In this document: piece by piece, positions 49,636-58,550 of the stretch | Layout: each line of letters starts with the position of its first letter | How positions within the stretch are numbered: position 1 is the first letter of the stretch | Assembly: GCA_963703335.1 (NCBI GenBank) | Contig: OY969812.1 | Span: 1,736,001 to 1,800,000 of the forward strand | From: VRUE01 sp963703335 | GTDB taxonomy: Bacteria; Actinomycetota; Thermoleophilia; Solirubrobacterales; 70-9 | DNA: 64,000 bases | Reading direction: 5' to 3' | Position numbers and translations under genes: made by a program | The notes under the pieces: generated by a model | What the model was told of the DNA's origin: nothing | Database searches by the model: none | Seen by the model: only the letters and a program-made list of their open reading frames with translations

Positions 49636-51707
49636 CCGACGAGACGCTTCGCAACGAGCCGCGCTCGCTGGTCGACCGAGCGATCATCGCGCGCGCCCTG
49701 CTCGACTCGCTGCGCAAGCTCGATCCGCGCCACCAGCTCCACAACCCGGTGATGTTCGTGGTCGAGCTCGGCGCGCTGATCGTCACCGGGGGTTGGCTGA
49801 TCCAGGTCTTCGGCGGCCCGCCGCTCGGCGGTGGCGATGAGCCCGCCTGGTTTGCCTTCTCGATCGGCGTCTGGCTCTGGCTCACCGTCGTCTTCGCCAA
49901 CCTCGCCGAGGCGATCGCCGAGGGACGGGGCAAGGCGCAGGCCGACGCACTGCGCTCGATGCGCAGCGAGACCGTCGCCTGCCTCCGCGACGGAGGCGAG
50001 AAGCCGGCCTCCGAGCTTCACCGCGGCGACGTGGTCGTGGTCGAGGCGGGGGAGACGATCCCCGGCGACGGCACCGTGATCGAGGGCATCGCCTCGGTCG
50101 ACGAGTCGGCGATCACCGGCGAGTCGGCACCGGTGGTGCGCGAGTCCGGCGGCGACCGCTCGGCGGTGACCGGCGGCACGCGGGTCCTCTCCGATCGGAT
50201 CGTGATCGAGATAACCCAAGAGCCGGGGCAGAGCTTCCTCGACCGAATGATCGCCCTGGTCGAGGGGGCGGAGCGGCGCAAGACCCCGAACGAGATCGCC
50301 CTCAACATCCTGCTCGCCGGGCTCACGCTGGTCTTCCTCGCCGTCGTCGTCGCGCTGCGACCCTTCGCGGAGTTCTCCGGCACCGACGCATCCGTCGTTA
50401 CCCTGGTCGCACTGCTGGTCGCGCTGATCCCGACCACGATCGGCGCCCTGCTCTCGGCGATCGGCATCGCCGGCATGGATCGCCTCGTCCGCCACAACGT
50501 CCTCGCTCTCTCGGGACGGGCGGTCGAGGCGTCCGGCGACGTCGACGTGCTGCTGCTCGACAAGACCGGGACGATCACGCTCGGCAATCGCGAGGCGACG
50601 CAGTTCATCCCGATGCCGGGGATCGAGGAGGCCGAGCTGGCAGAAGCGGCGCAGCTCTCCTCGCTGGCCGACGAGACGCCCGAGGGCCGCTCGATCGTCG
50701 TCCTCGCCAAGGAGTTCGGGATCCGCGAGCGCCAGTTGGAATCTCACGAGGCGCACTTCGTTCCCTTCTCCGCCGAAACCCGGATGAGCGGGGTCGACGT
50801 CAACGGCAACCAGTTCCGCAAGGGGGCTGGCGACGCGATCATCCGCTACGTCGAAGAGCAGGGCGGGCGGCCTCCCGCGGAGCTGCAGGAGCAACTCGAC
50901 CTGATCGGCCGCGAGGGCGGCACGCCGCTCGCGGTCTGCCGCGACAACCACGTCCTCGGCGTCGTCTACCTGAAGGACATCGTCAAGGAGGGGATGCAGG
51001 CTCGCTTCGATGAACTGCGACGGATGGGGATCTCGACCGTGATGGTCACCGGCGACAACCGCCTCACGGCGGCGAAGATCGCCGAGGAGGCCGGGGTCGA
51101 TGACTTCCTTCCCGAAGCGACGCCGGAGCAGAAGCTGGAGCTGATCCGGGGGCACCAGGAAGAAGGCCGGATGGTCGCGATGGCCGGCGACGGCACCAAC
51201 GACGCCCCGGCCCTGGCGCAGTCAGACGTCGGGGTGGCGATGAACACCGGCACCCAGGCCGCGCGCGAGGCGGGCAACATGGTCGACCTCGACTCCAATC
51301 CGACGAAGTTGATCGAGGTCGTGGAGATCGGCAAGCAGCTCCTCATCACCCGCGGGGCGCTGACCACTTTTTCGATCGCCAACGACGTCGCCAAGTACTT
51401 CGCGATCCTGCCGGCGATCTTCGCCTTCACCTACGCGGCCAACCCCGGCGAGCGCGGCCCGCTCGACGCGCTCAACATCATGGAGCTGGGCACGCCGACC
51501 TCGGCAATCCTCGCGGCGATCGTCTTCAACGCCCTGGTGATCCCGCTGCTGGTCCCGCTCGCCCTGCGCGGAGTGCGCTACCGGCCGATCGGCGCGACGG
51601 CGCTGCTGCGGCGGAACATGCTGATCTTCGGCCTCGGCGGCTTGATCGTGCCCTTCATCGGGATCAAGCTCCTAGACCTGGTGATTCACAACCTGCTCGG
51701 AGCATGA
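49632..51707 (+). CDS. kdpB: KdpB, catalytic P-type ATPase subunit
   Basis: 691 residues. TGES-type actuator loop (ITGESAPV), phosphorylation site D310 in LDKTGTITLGN, nucleotide-binding segment with FRKGAGDAI, and the hinge GDGTNDAPALAQSDVGVAMN. Seven helices are expected. It is phosphorylated by ATP and drives K+ through KdpA. Overlaps kdpC by four bases; four bases separate its stop from the KdpD N-terminal gene. Confidence 0.96.
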   Translation: MTDETLRNEPRSLVDRAIIARALLDSLRKLDPRHQLHNPVMFVVELGALIVTGGWLIQVFGGPPLGGGDEPAWFAFSIGVWLWLTVVFANLAEAIAEGRGKAQADALRSMRSETVACLRDGGEKPASELHRGDVVVVEAGETIPGDGTVIEGIASVDESAITGESAPVVRESGGDRSAVTGGTRVLSDRIVIEITQEPGQSFLDRMIALVEGAERRKTPNEIALNILLAGLTLVFLAVVVALRPFAEFSGTDASVVTLVALLVALIPTTIGALLSAIGIAGMDRLVRHNVLALSGRAVEASGDVDVLLLDKTGTITLGNREATQFIPMPGIEEAELAEAAQLSSLADETPEGRSIVVLAKEFGIRERQLESHEAHFVPFSAETRMSGVDVNGNQFRKGAGDAIIRYVEEQGGRPPAELQEQLDLIGREGGTPLAVCRDNHVLGVVYLKDIVKEGMQARFDELRRMGISTVMVTGDNRLTAAKIAEEAGVDDFLPEATPEQKLELIRGHQEEGRMVAMAGDGTNDAPALAQSDVGVAMNTGTQAAREAGNMVDLDSNPTKLIEVVEIGKQLLITRGALTTFSIANDVAKYFAILPAIFAFTYAANPGERGPLDALNIMELGTPTSAILAAIVFNALVIPLLVPLALRGVRYRPIGATALLRRNMLIFGLGGLIVPFIGIKLLDLVIHNLLGA

Positions 51708-51711
51708 GTCG

Positions 51712-52824
51712 ATGGCCGGCCGCCTCAAGGTCTTCATCGGCATGGCCGCCGGGGTCGGCAAGACCTACCGGATGCTGCAGGAGGGCCACGCCGAGCAGGA
51801 GACCGGCCGCGACGTGGCAATCGGCTACATGGAGCCCCACAAGCGCCCGGAGACCTCAGCGCTGGCGGAGGGCCTGGAGGCTATTCCTCGGCGCCGCCTC
51901 ACCTACCGCGGCACCGACCTCGAGGAGATGGACCTGCCGGCGCTTCTGGCCCGCGCGCCCGAGCTGGCGCTGATCGACGAGCTTGCCCACACCAACGCTC
52001 CCGGAGCCGAGCACGAGAAGCGCTACGAAGACGTGCGCGCCGTCCTCGCCGCCGGCATCGACGTCTTCTCCACGGTCAACGTCCAGCACCTGGAGTCGCT
52101 GAACGATCAGGTGACCGAGCTGACCGGGACGCGGGTGCGGGAGACGATTCCCGACGCCGTGCTCGGCGAGGCAGACGAGGTGGTGCTAATCGACCTCACT
52201 CCGGAGGCGCTGATCGAGCGCCTTCGGGCGGGCAAGGTCTATCCGGGCGAGAACATCGAGGCGGCGCTCGGCAACTTCTTCACCGTGGAGAACCTGTTGG
52301 CCCTGCGCGAGGTCGCGCTGCGCCAGGTCGCCCAGGAGGTCGAGGCGAAGCGGCTGGTGGTCGAGGCGCCGCTCGGCACCCGCACCGAGCGGGTCGCCGC
52401 TGAGGTGCCGAAAGCGGTGGGCGAGCGGCTGCTGGCGCTGGTCCGCCCCCTACCCAGCTCGCAGCGACTTGTGCGGCGAGCCTGGCGCTCGTCGCAGAGG
52501 CTCGGCGCACCGCTCGACTTGCTGTGGGTGAAGCCGCCGGGCGAGGCGATCGAGGGAGAGGTCGAGCGCCAGGTGACGGCGCTGCGCCATCTCGCCTCCG
52601 TCCTCGGCGCCACCTTCCTGATCGAGGAGAGCGACAACCTCGTCGATGGCGCCGCGCGGGTGGCCCGCGAGCGGGGCACCACCTACATCATGGTCGGGGA
52701 GTCGCTGCCCCGCCACGGCCTCTCCCGCCTACGCGAGCCGCTGCCGCAACGGTTGATGAACGCCACGCCCCACGGTGTGGACGTGCGGATCGTCTCCCAC
52801 CGCGGCCTCAAGGAGGAAGCGTGA
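51712..52824 (+). CDS. KdpD N-terminal sensor module (KdpD + USP domains) as a separate protein
   Basis: 370 residues. The KdpD domain has Walker A GMAAGVGKT (residues 10-18), the YMEPHKRPET region and Walker B ALIDELAHTNAPG, then STVNVQHLESLND. From ~235 a universal-stress-protein-like domain follows (LVRPLPSSQRLVRRAWRSSQ...). In E. coli this is the cytoplasmic front half of a single 894-residue KdpD. Here the kinase half is encoded 5.3 kb upstream. It probably senses K+/ATP/c-di-AMP status and joins the separate kinase in trans. GTGA overlap couples it to the USP gene. Confidence 0.88.
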   Translation: MAGRLKVFIGMAAGVGKTYRMLQEGHAEQETGRDVAIGYMEPHKRPETSALAEGLEAIPRRRLTYRGTDLEEMDLPALLARAPELALIDELAHTNAPGAEHEKRYEDVRAVLAAGIDVFSTVNVQHLESLNDQVTELTGTRVRETIPDAVLGEADEVVLIDLTPEALIERLRAGKVYPGENIEAALGNFFTVENLLALREVALRQVAQEVEAKRLVVEAPLGTRTERVAAEVPKAVGERLLALVRPLPSSQRLVRRAWRSSQRLGAPLDLLWVKPPGEAIEGEVERQVTALRHLASVLGATFLIEESDNLVDGAARVARERGTTYIMVGESLPRHGLSRLREPLPQRLMNATPHGVDVRIVSHRGLKEEA

Positions 52825-53375
52825 CCGTCGAGCGCCTGCTGATCGGAGTCGCGCTCCTCGTCGGGCTGGCCATCGGCTACCTGATCGCACGCGCCCGCAG
52901 GCGCGGTCGCCGCTCCGAGCGGCCACAGCCCGTCCACCAGATCCTTCTGCCGTTCACCGGGACCGAGATCTCCCGCCGTGCCGTGGACGCTGCGCTGCGG
53001 CTGGCACGGGCCGAGGAGGCGACGCTGATGCCGGCCTATCTCGCAACCGTGCCGAAGCAGCTGCCCCTAGACTGCGCGATTCCCAGGGAGGCCGCCAAGG
53101 CGATGCCGATGCTCGAGGCCATAGAGCAGCGGGCTGCCGCCCAGGGTGTGGCGGTGGATGCCCGCGTCGAGCGCGGCCGCTCCTACCGCCACGCCCTGGC
53201 CCGCCTGCTCGACCGGGAGCGCTTCGATCGCGTCGTTGTGCCCGCCACCGCCGAGTCTCGCGCCGGGCTCTCCGGCGACGACCTCGTCTGGCTTCTGGAG
53301 AGGGCCCCAGCCGAGGTTCTGATCCTTCGCCCAGCCAGCGAGGACAGGAGGATCCTGACCCTCTCGTCCGGCTAG
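52821..53375 (+). CDS. Membrane-anchored universal stress protein
   Basis: 184 residues from GTG 52821 (AGGAGG 5 bases upstream), overlapping the KdpD-N stop. One N-terminal helix (LLIGVALLVGLAIGYLIARA) is followed by a basic stretch and a UspA domain beginning HQILLPFTGTEISRRAVDAA. The family G-x2-G-x9-G-S nucleotide signature is not complete (VVPATAESRAGLSGDDLVW). It ends the kdp transcript and may assist the split KdpD, whose own C-terminus is also USP-like. Confidence 0.7.
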   Translation: MTVERLLIGVALLVGLAIGYLIARARRRGRRSERPQPVHQILLPFTGTEISRRAVDAALRLARAEEATLMPAYLATVPKQLPLDCAIPREAAKAMPMLEAIEQRAAAQGVAVDARVERGRSYRHALARLLDRERFDRVVVPATAESRAGLSGDDLVWLLERAPAEVLILRPASEDRRILTLSSG

Positions 53376-53385
53376 ACTCGCGTCT

Positions 53386-53443
53386 CGAGCGATGAGGCTC
53401 GCTCCTTCATAACCGCGGCTGCGGGCCGCTGATGGCCTCTATC
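53386..53443 (+). promoter_or_regulatory. Fluoride riboswitch (crcB motif)
   Basis: The sequence shows the crcB RNA core: GAGCGATGAGGCTCGC forming the first stem with GATG, then CATAACCGC, and the closing GGCCGCTGATGGCCTCTA segment, with TGATGGC and CTCTA positioned as in the consensus. It lies 34 bases upstream of fluC. Fluoride binding should stabilise the fold and turn on expression of the exporter. Confidence 0.82.
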
Positions 53444-53476
53444 CACGTCCAGCGACGCTGATAGGAGGCCCGTGCG

Positions 53477-53880
53477 ATGAAACCCCAGTTCGACCTTCGC
53501 CAACTGGCGGCGATCTATGTCGGCGGCGTGCTCGGCGCGTTGGTCCGCGTCGGTCTTACCGAGGCGCTTCCTCACAGCCCCGGCGGATGGCCGTGGGCGA
53601 CCTTCGCGGTCAACATGGTGGGGGCGCTGGCCCTCGGGTACTTCTTCGCCCGGCTTCGCGATCACCCGGAGGACAGCCTCGCCCATCCTTCTTGACCACC
53701 GGCATCTGCGGCACGCTCACCACTTTCTCCACGGTGCAGCTGGAGCTGTTCGAGATGATCGAGGCTGGCTACCTGCCGCTCGCCGCCGGCTACGTCGCGG
53801 CCACCTTCATCGCAGGCTATGCCTGCATCCGCCTGGGCATCGCGGCGGAGCGGCGACCACGTTGGAAGACGGCGGCATGA
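53477..53880 (+). pseudogene. FluC/CrcB fluoride channel, first subunit gene, frameshifted
   Basis: Frame 1 reads MKPQFDLRQLAAIYVGGVLG then ALVRVGLTEALPHS, NMVGALALGYFFARL and stops at 53695. The expected continuation LTTGICGTLTTFSTVQLELF, with the fluoride-pore FSTV motif, is in the next frame, ending at 53880. One missing base at about 53688 (CATCCTTCTTGACC) separates them. Joined length is about 134 residues, normal for FluC. FluC dimers export F- passively; two genes in tandem usually give a heterodimer. Either a real break or an assembly error. Confidence 0.78.
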
Positions 53881-54239
53881 GTGCGGCGACCTGGGTCTTG
53901 GTCGGATTGCTGGGAGGAGGTGCGGCGACGGCCCGCTTCCTGATCGACGCGACCATCGCGAGTCGCAGCGACCATCCATTCCCGTTGGGGATCCTCGCGA
54001 TCAACCTCGCGGGCGCCTTTGCGCTCGGCCTGGTGGCGGGAGCGGCGCTCAGCGGCAAGGCGCTGATCGTCGTGGCCGGCGGCGGCATCGGATCCTTCAC
54101 CACTTTCTCGACCCTGATGCTCGACTCCCACCGCCTCAGCGAGGCCGGCCACACCCGCCTTGTCTGGCTGAACGTCGGCCTCTCGCTCATCGTCGGCTAC
54201 GCGGCGATTGCGCTCGGGCACTGGATCGGAGCGCACTAG
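53877..54239 (+). CDS. FluC/CrcB fluoride channel, second subunit
   Basis: 120 residues with four helices. GGGAATARFLIDATI replaces the GALLRY start; INLAGAFALGLVAG contains the pore Asn; GGGIGSFTTFSTLMLD is the conserved GxxGxxTTFST signature with the central Na+ site. ATGA overlap with the frame of the first subunit. With the riboswitch this makes an inducible fluoride efflux unit. Confidence 0.88.
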   Translation: MSAATWVLVGLLGGGAATARFLIDATIASRSDHPFPLGILAINLAGAFALGLVAGAALSGKALIVVAGGGIGSFTTFSTLMLDSHRLSEAGHTRLVWLNVGLSLIVGYAAIALGHWIGAH

Positions 54240-54315
54240 AAAAGCCGCTACTGTGTGACGCGGTGAGCCGGGAAGACTGGTCGGCAATGCTCGTCGCCGA
54301 CCCCGAAAGGCTCCC

Positions 54316-55587
54316 TTGGCAATCGCCGTCGCCACCTTCCTGATCGCCCTGGCGATCATCGCCAGCGAGAAGCTGCACCGCACCAACGTCGCCCTGCTGG
54401 GCGCCGCGATCGTCGTGCTGTTCGTCGGCGACTTCTCCCAGGAGCAGGCGATCGAGTCGGTCGACTTCAACACGATCGGCCTCCTGGTCGGGATGATGAT
54501 CCTCGTCTACCTGACCCAGCAGACCGGCGTCTACGACTACGTCGCGATCCGCGCCGGCCAGCTCTCCGGCGGGCGCTCCTTCGCGGTGACGATGAGCCTC
54601 GCCGCGATCACCGCGGTCCTCTCCGCCTTCCTCGACAACCTGACGACGATCCTGCTGATCGCGCCGATCACCTTTCTGCTCGCCGACGCGCTCGACATCG
54701 ACGCGGTGCCGTTGCTGATCATCGAGGTGATCGCGTCGAACATCGGCGGTACGGCGACTCTGATCGGCGACCCGCCGAACATCATCATCGCCGGCGCCAC
54801 CGGGCTCAGCTTCAACGCCTTCATCGTCAACCTGGCGCCGATCGTAATCGTCACCTTCGCTGTCGTGATGCCGTTGCTCTACCTCGTCTTCCGCCGTCGC
54901 CTGCACGTTGAGGAGCGCAACCGCAGGGCGGTGATGGAGCTGGATGCCCTCGCCTCGATCCGCGACTCGGCTGAGCTGCGCCGCACCGGCCCCGTGCTGG
55001 CGCTGACGATCCTCGCCTTCTTCGCCCACCAGGCGCTTCACGTCGAGCCCGCCACCGTCGCCTTGGCGGGCGCCTCGATCGGACTGCTGGTGACCAGGGT
55101 CGACCTCGACAAGGCGCTCTCGGGGATCGAGTGGACGACGCTCTTCTTCTTCATCGGGCTCTTCGTGATGGTCGGGGCGCTGGAGGAGACCGGGGCGATC
55201 GGCCACATCGCCGACGCTGTCAAGGACCTGACCGGCGGCGAGCGCTCGGCCGAGCTGATCGGGATCGTCTGGGTGGCAGCGCTCGGCTCGGCGGTCGTCG
55301 ACAACATCCCCTTCACCACGGCGATGATCCCGGTGGTGCAGGAGCTGCAACAGGACGCCGGGGCGACTGGCGACGACGCCTACTGGTGGGCGCTTGCGCT
55401 CGGGGCCTGCTTCGGCGGAAACGCGACGATGATCGCCGCCGCCGCCAACGTCGCCGCCGCTGGGATGGCTGAGCGGGCGGGGACGCCGATCGGCTTCATG
55501 ACCTTCCTGCGGATCGGCCTGCCGGTGACGATCCTCTCGATAGCCCTGGCCACCGCCTACGTCGCAATCCGCTACATCGCGCTCTGA
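54316..55587 (+). CDS. ArsB/NhaD-family ion transporter
   Basis: 423 residues, ten to eleven helices. Family features: FLDNLTTILLIAPITF, EVIASNIGGTATLIGDPPNI and VDNIPFTTAMIPV, the paired re-entrant loops that make the translocation site in arsenite/Na+-H+ (IT superfamily) carriers. Start TTG 54316 lies after a weak site. Whether it carries arsenite, Na+ or a dicarboxylate is undecided; no ars regulator is nearby. It is followed 13 bases later by a CBS-domain protein that may gate it. Confidence 0.82.
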   Translation: MAIAVATFLIALAIIASEKLHRTNVALLGAAIVVLFVGDFSQEQAIESVDFNTIGLLVGMMILVYLTQQTGVYDYVAIRAGQLSGGRSFAVTMSLAAITAVLSAFLDNLTTILLIAPITFLLADALDIDAVPLLIIEVIASNIGGTATLIGDPPNIIIAGATGLSFNAFIVNLAPIVIVTFAVVMPLLYLVFRRRLHVEERNRRAVMELDALASIRDSAELRRTGPVLALTILAFFAHQALHVEPATVALAGASIGLLVTRVDLDKALSGIEWTTLFFFIGLFVMVGALEETGAIGHIADAVKDLTGGERSAELIGIVWVAALGSAVVDNIPFTTAMIPVVQELQQDAGATGDDAYWWALALGACFGGNATMIAAAANVAAAGMAERAGTPIGFMTFLRIGLPVTILSIALATAYVAIRYIAL

Positions 55588-55600
55588 GGAGGAGACGACC

Positions 55601-56077
55601 ATGCCCGATTCGATCGTCAACAAAGCACTGCGGGGAATAGAGCCGCTCGGCGCCGATGAGCTGATCGGCCCGGCCGCCCGGCGCGTGGTCGAGGCGGGCC
55701 TGCCGGCGCTGCCGGCGGTGGAGGCCGACGGCATCTTCGCCGGCATCTTCGGCGAGCGCGAGTTCATGGCGGCGCTCTTCCCGAGCTATCTCGGCGACCT
55801 CGCCTCGGCGGCGATGGTCTCGCGCTCGGTCGACGAGACGATCGAGCGCCGCGGCAGCTGCGCGGCGGAACCGATTCGTCGCTACCTGACCACCGACCAC
55901 GTCGTGGTCGAGGACAACTACTCGGACACCCAGCTCGCCGAGCTCTTCCTCCACCACCGCGTCCTGATCGTCCCGATCGCGACCGCGGGCAGAGTCCACG
56001 CGGTGGTCACTCGACACGATTTCTTCAGCGAGCTGGTGGGGCGATTCGGGGAGATCGCTGAGGAGGGCGCTCGGTAG
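55601..56077 (+). CDS. CBS-domain pair protein
   Basis: 158 residues. Two CBS motifs: residues ~20-75 (LIGPAARRVVEAGLPALPAV, then GIFAGIFGEREFMAAL) and ~95-150 (YLTTDHVVVEDNYSDTQLAE, then VHAVVTRHDFFSEL). CBS pairs bind adenine nucleotides and regulate a partner. AGGAGGAG lies 8 bases before ATG. Its position right after the ArsB/NhaD-like permease suggests it senses energy status for that transporter. Confidence 0.8.
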   Translation: MPDSIVNKALRGIEPLGADELIGPAARRVVEAGLPALPAVEADGIFAGIFGEREFMAALFPSYLGDLASAAMVSRSVDETIERRGSCAAEPIRRYLTTDHVVVEDNYSDTQLAELFLHHRVLIVPIATAGRVHAVVTRHDFFSELVGRFGEIAEEGAR

Positions 56078-56161
56078 GTCGGCTCTTCCAGGGTGGGGAT
56101 CGGGCGATGGTGGGGGGCAAGGATTTGGCGGCACACCTGAGGTGTAGAGTCGGGCTTCCAG

Positions 56162-56714
56162 ATGGCAGTTGCTGAACCCGTCGGAACACCCGTGGATTCC
56201 GCCGGAGCCTGGGCTGACCTGACGACCTGGCTTCCCGTCATGCTCGAGCAGCTCCAAGCCTCAGAGGTATTTCATGCCGAGTGCCGTCCTCCCAGGGACC
56301 AGCGAGGGGTCTATCTGTTCTCCGAGGCAGGGCAGCATCTCTATGTCGGTCGAACGGGTATCACGGCTCGATCGCGTGCGAAGGGCGGGGAGCCGATCAC
56401 GAGCTTTCGGCACCGGGTTCGACCAGCACGTTCAGCCAGGACGCCCTCCGGGCGCGTCGTCATTCGCCAATCGCCTCATGCTCGAGCACGCGACTCAGCT
56501 CGACCTCGTGGTGCCCGGCAATTGGTGGGCTGATCGCCATGCAGCCACCTTGGAGATTTACGATCTCTATAAGGCGGCGAAGACACGGATCGGCGGCATG
56601 GAATGCCGCGTCGTACCGTTCGAGGATGACATTAAGGGCGTTCGGTCCACCGTCGCCGAGGTCTATGCGCATGTACATCTGGAGACGCCGTATAACGACT
56701 TTTCGACCTCATGA
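56162..56714 (+). pseudogene. GIY-YIG-type nuclease gene with one frameshift
   Basis: Frame 1 from ATG 56162 includes RGVYLFSEAGQHLYVGRTGI, the GIY-YIG entry, up to ITSFRHR. The continuation FDQHVQPGRPPGASSFANRL, then VPGNWWADRHAATLEIYDLY and a normal ending to 56714, lies in another frame. Removing one G from GGG at about 56411-56413 joins them to about 183 residues. It would encode a small endonuclease of unknown target. The neat repair suggests either a recent mutation or an assembly error. Confidence 0.65.
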
Positions 56715-56825
56715 GTGATCCGCTATGCCGCCAGTGAGCAGGCTGAAAGATCACGTATGTATCCAGCTGGCGATTCGTGGCGGTAGGAGCTCTGGGGGCT
56801 CGTGCAAGAAGGCCAGCAGCTCGTC

Positions 56826-57323
56826 CTACTCCACGGGACGCCGACGGCTCCGCTCGGCGTAGGCGTCCCGTTGGGCGCAGGCGAGTTGGTCCGCGCGCTC
56901 GTTCAACTCGACCCCGGTGTGACCGGCGACCTTCACCCATTCCACGTCGCGACGGGCAACCTCGGTGGACAGCTCCTCCCACAGGTCGCGGTTCTTCACC
57001 GGCTTCCTGTTCGCCTTCCGCCAGCCGTTGCCTTGCCAGCGCTCAAGCCAGCCCTGGAAGTTCTTCATCACGTAGGTGGAGTCGATGTGGATGCACACGC
57101 GCGCGGGCGCGGGCAAGGCGCGCAATCCGGTGATGACCGCCATCAGCTCCATCCGGTTGTTCGTGGTTTCGAAGTCGCCGTCGGAGAGCTCCCACTGCTC
57201 GGCGATGCTGCCATCGGAACGGCGGGCGACCAGTACTGCCGCGTACCCACCGGCGCCGCTGGTCTTGTGGGCGCAGGCGCCGTCGGTCCAGATGTCGTAT
57301 GTGAGGTCGCTGGGTGAAGCCAC
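56826..57323 (-). CDS. rnhA: Ribonuclease HI
   Basis: About 165 residues from GTG 57323; an in-frame GTG at 57374 would add 17 residues with no family match. DEDD catalytic set: D in DIWTDGAC, E in NNRMELMAVI, D in IHIDSTYV and the last D in NERADQLA, plus the flexible-loop His in AGHTGVEL. It cuts the RNA strand of RNA-DNA hybrids. The basic handle region GNGWRKANRKPVKN is present, as in the bacterial HI type. Length is close to the family norm (155). Confidence 0.9.
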   Translation of the reverse strand: MASPSDLTYDIWTDGACAHKTSGAGGYAAVLVARRSDGSIAEQWELSDGDFETTNNRMELMAVITGLRALPAPARVCIHIDSTYVMKNFQGWLERWQGNGWRKANRKPVKNRDLWEELSTEVARRDVEWVKVAGHTGVELNERADQLACAQRDAYAERSRRRPVE

Positions 57324-57817
57324 GATGCCCGCAGTCTGCCTAACGACGTCGACAGCGCGCTCGCACAGGCGCACTAGACCGGATACCCCCTTTGCCTTTA
57401 ATCGGGCCAGCTAACCGGATACCCCCCTTTTCTCCAAAGCGCTCAAGCCTGCCTCATTTAGGTCCACTCAAATCGAGTAGGTCGCTCCTATGTCAAGCGA
57501 ACACCTCTGAGAGACAACGGGTGTTGCTGGGGATATCCCTTGAAAAATGGGAGCAGCAAAACAGAGATTCACTTGCACCCATGCGGGTAGACGGCAGCAA
57601 CGGCCCGCTGGGAATTCGCTCGTCGGCCGTGCCCAGCGAGCAAAGCGACTCCACCGAAAACCGGCAGCGCGAAGCCCCGCCCTTGGCATGCGAGGGGCCG
57701 AGCGGGCTGTCGGCGACCTAAATCTGGCCCAGCGAGCCGTATCTAATGAGCTGGGGGCGGCTATGGAGAACGAACGCCCTGCGAGACTGGGTTTGCGGGG
57801 CTCGGCCGTCGCTCGCG
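57324..57817. other. Gene-free stretch with repeats between rnhA and a GNAT gene
   Basis: Two direct copies of ACCGGATACCCCC..TTT (57378 and 57414) lie just upstream of rnhA, 36 bases apart. An IS-end-like repeat begins at 57481 (separate entry). The rest, 57564-57817, shows no convincing coding frame. Confidence 0.4.
57481..57563 (+). repeat. Orphan IS-end-like repeat, copy 1
   Basis: The block GTCGC..CTATGTCAAG..GAACACC followed by GAGAGAC, GGGTGTT and CTGGGGAxAT is repeated, with changes, at 58471-58550 next to the IS110-like pseudogene. GAACACC and GGTGTTG can pair. No transposase remains at this copy. Confidence 0.5.
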
Positions 57818-58432
57818 CTACTTGGGGTCGGCTACGCCGGAGGTTCCCGGGCGCCACATCTGCCAGACGCGCGGGGATCGCGACAGGCCGAGTTCGCCGA
57901 TCTCCTCGAAGCCGAAGCGGCGGTAGTAGGGAATGTTGCGGCGGCGCTGAGTCTCCAGGTAGCAGCCGATTCCTTCGGCGTCCGCCTGTTGCAAGCCAGG
58001 CTCGATCAGCGTCGTGCCAACCCCTGAGCGCTGCGCCGAGGGCCGCACCGCGAGGCTGTTCAGCCGCCAGTGCGGCACGGCGGGGAGGCCCTCGTGGATC
58101 AGGCGCTCCCAGCGGAGGCCCTTGATCAAGCTGCCGGCGCCCTCGGGCAGCAGCGCCAAGCCGGTCCTCAATTGCTCGCCGATGCCAAGGGCCTCGGTGC
58201 GCGGTGGGAACCAGAGCGCGCCGCCTGCCGCGTCTGGAGTCGTCCATGCCCCCCCGCGCGGGATGAAGACGTGGTTGATCAGGGCCTCGTAGTAGCGAGG
58301 AAGCACGCGGCGCAACTGCCAGCCCCGCGGTAGCAGCCACACCCAAATCTCGTCATCGTGGAAGCCCTCGGCAAGAGCTTGAGCGGCGGGCGAAATCAGG
58401 TTCGCTTCCACGCGGACGGCCTCGGATGGCAT
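57818..58432 (-). CDS. GNAT-family N-acetyltransferase
   Basis: About 204 residues from ATG 58432 (nine residues longer from 58459). Acetyl-CoA site: LNSLAVRPSAQRSGVGTTLI, the beta4 strand and R/Q-x-x-G-x-G/A loop, then GIGCYLETQRRRNIPYYRRF (strand 5 and helix 4) and GFEEIGE. This is the common form in which the N-terminus is helical. The substrate is unknown. The gene is bracketed by two IS-end-like repeats, so it may have been moved with an IS110-like element. Confidence 0.85.
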   Translation of the reverse strand: MPSEAVRVEANLISPAAQALAEGFHDDEIWVWLLPRGWQLRRVLPRYYEALINHVFIPRGGAWTTPDAAGGALWFPPRTEALGIGEQLRTGLALLPEGAGSLIKGLRWERLIHEGLPAVPHWRLNSLAVRPSAQRSGVGTTLIEPGLQQADAEGIGCYLETQRRRNIPYYRRFGFEEIGELGLSRSPRVWQMWRPGTSGVADPK

Positions 58433-58470
58433 CGCGCGAGCATATGGGCAGGCGGGCAAAGCCAGGGCGT

Positions 58471-58550
58471 GTCGCCTATGTCAAGGAACACTTCTAAGAG
58501 ACGACGGTGTTCTGGGGAAATCAATCAAGAAAGAGCAGGAGGAGAAACAG
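58471..58550 (+). repeat. IS-end-like repeat, copy 2
   Basis: GTCGCCTATGTCAAG then GAACAC and GTGTTC arms around CTAAGAGACGACG, and CTGGGGAAATCA. It overlaps the 3' end of the IS110-like pseudogene and so likely represents the element's right end. Confidence 0.55.

Noticed and set aside
53477..53880. Programmed ribosomal frameshift in fluC
   Set aside because: No slippery heptamer or downstream structure at the shift; a deletion or assembly error is simpler.
54187..55767. 526-codon minus-strand open frame
   Set aside because: Antisense to the ArsB/NhaD-like permease; Asp/Arg/His-rich low-complexity product.
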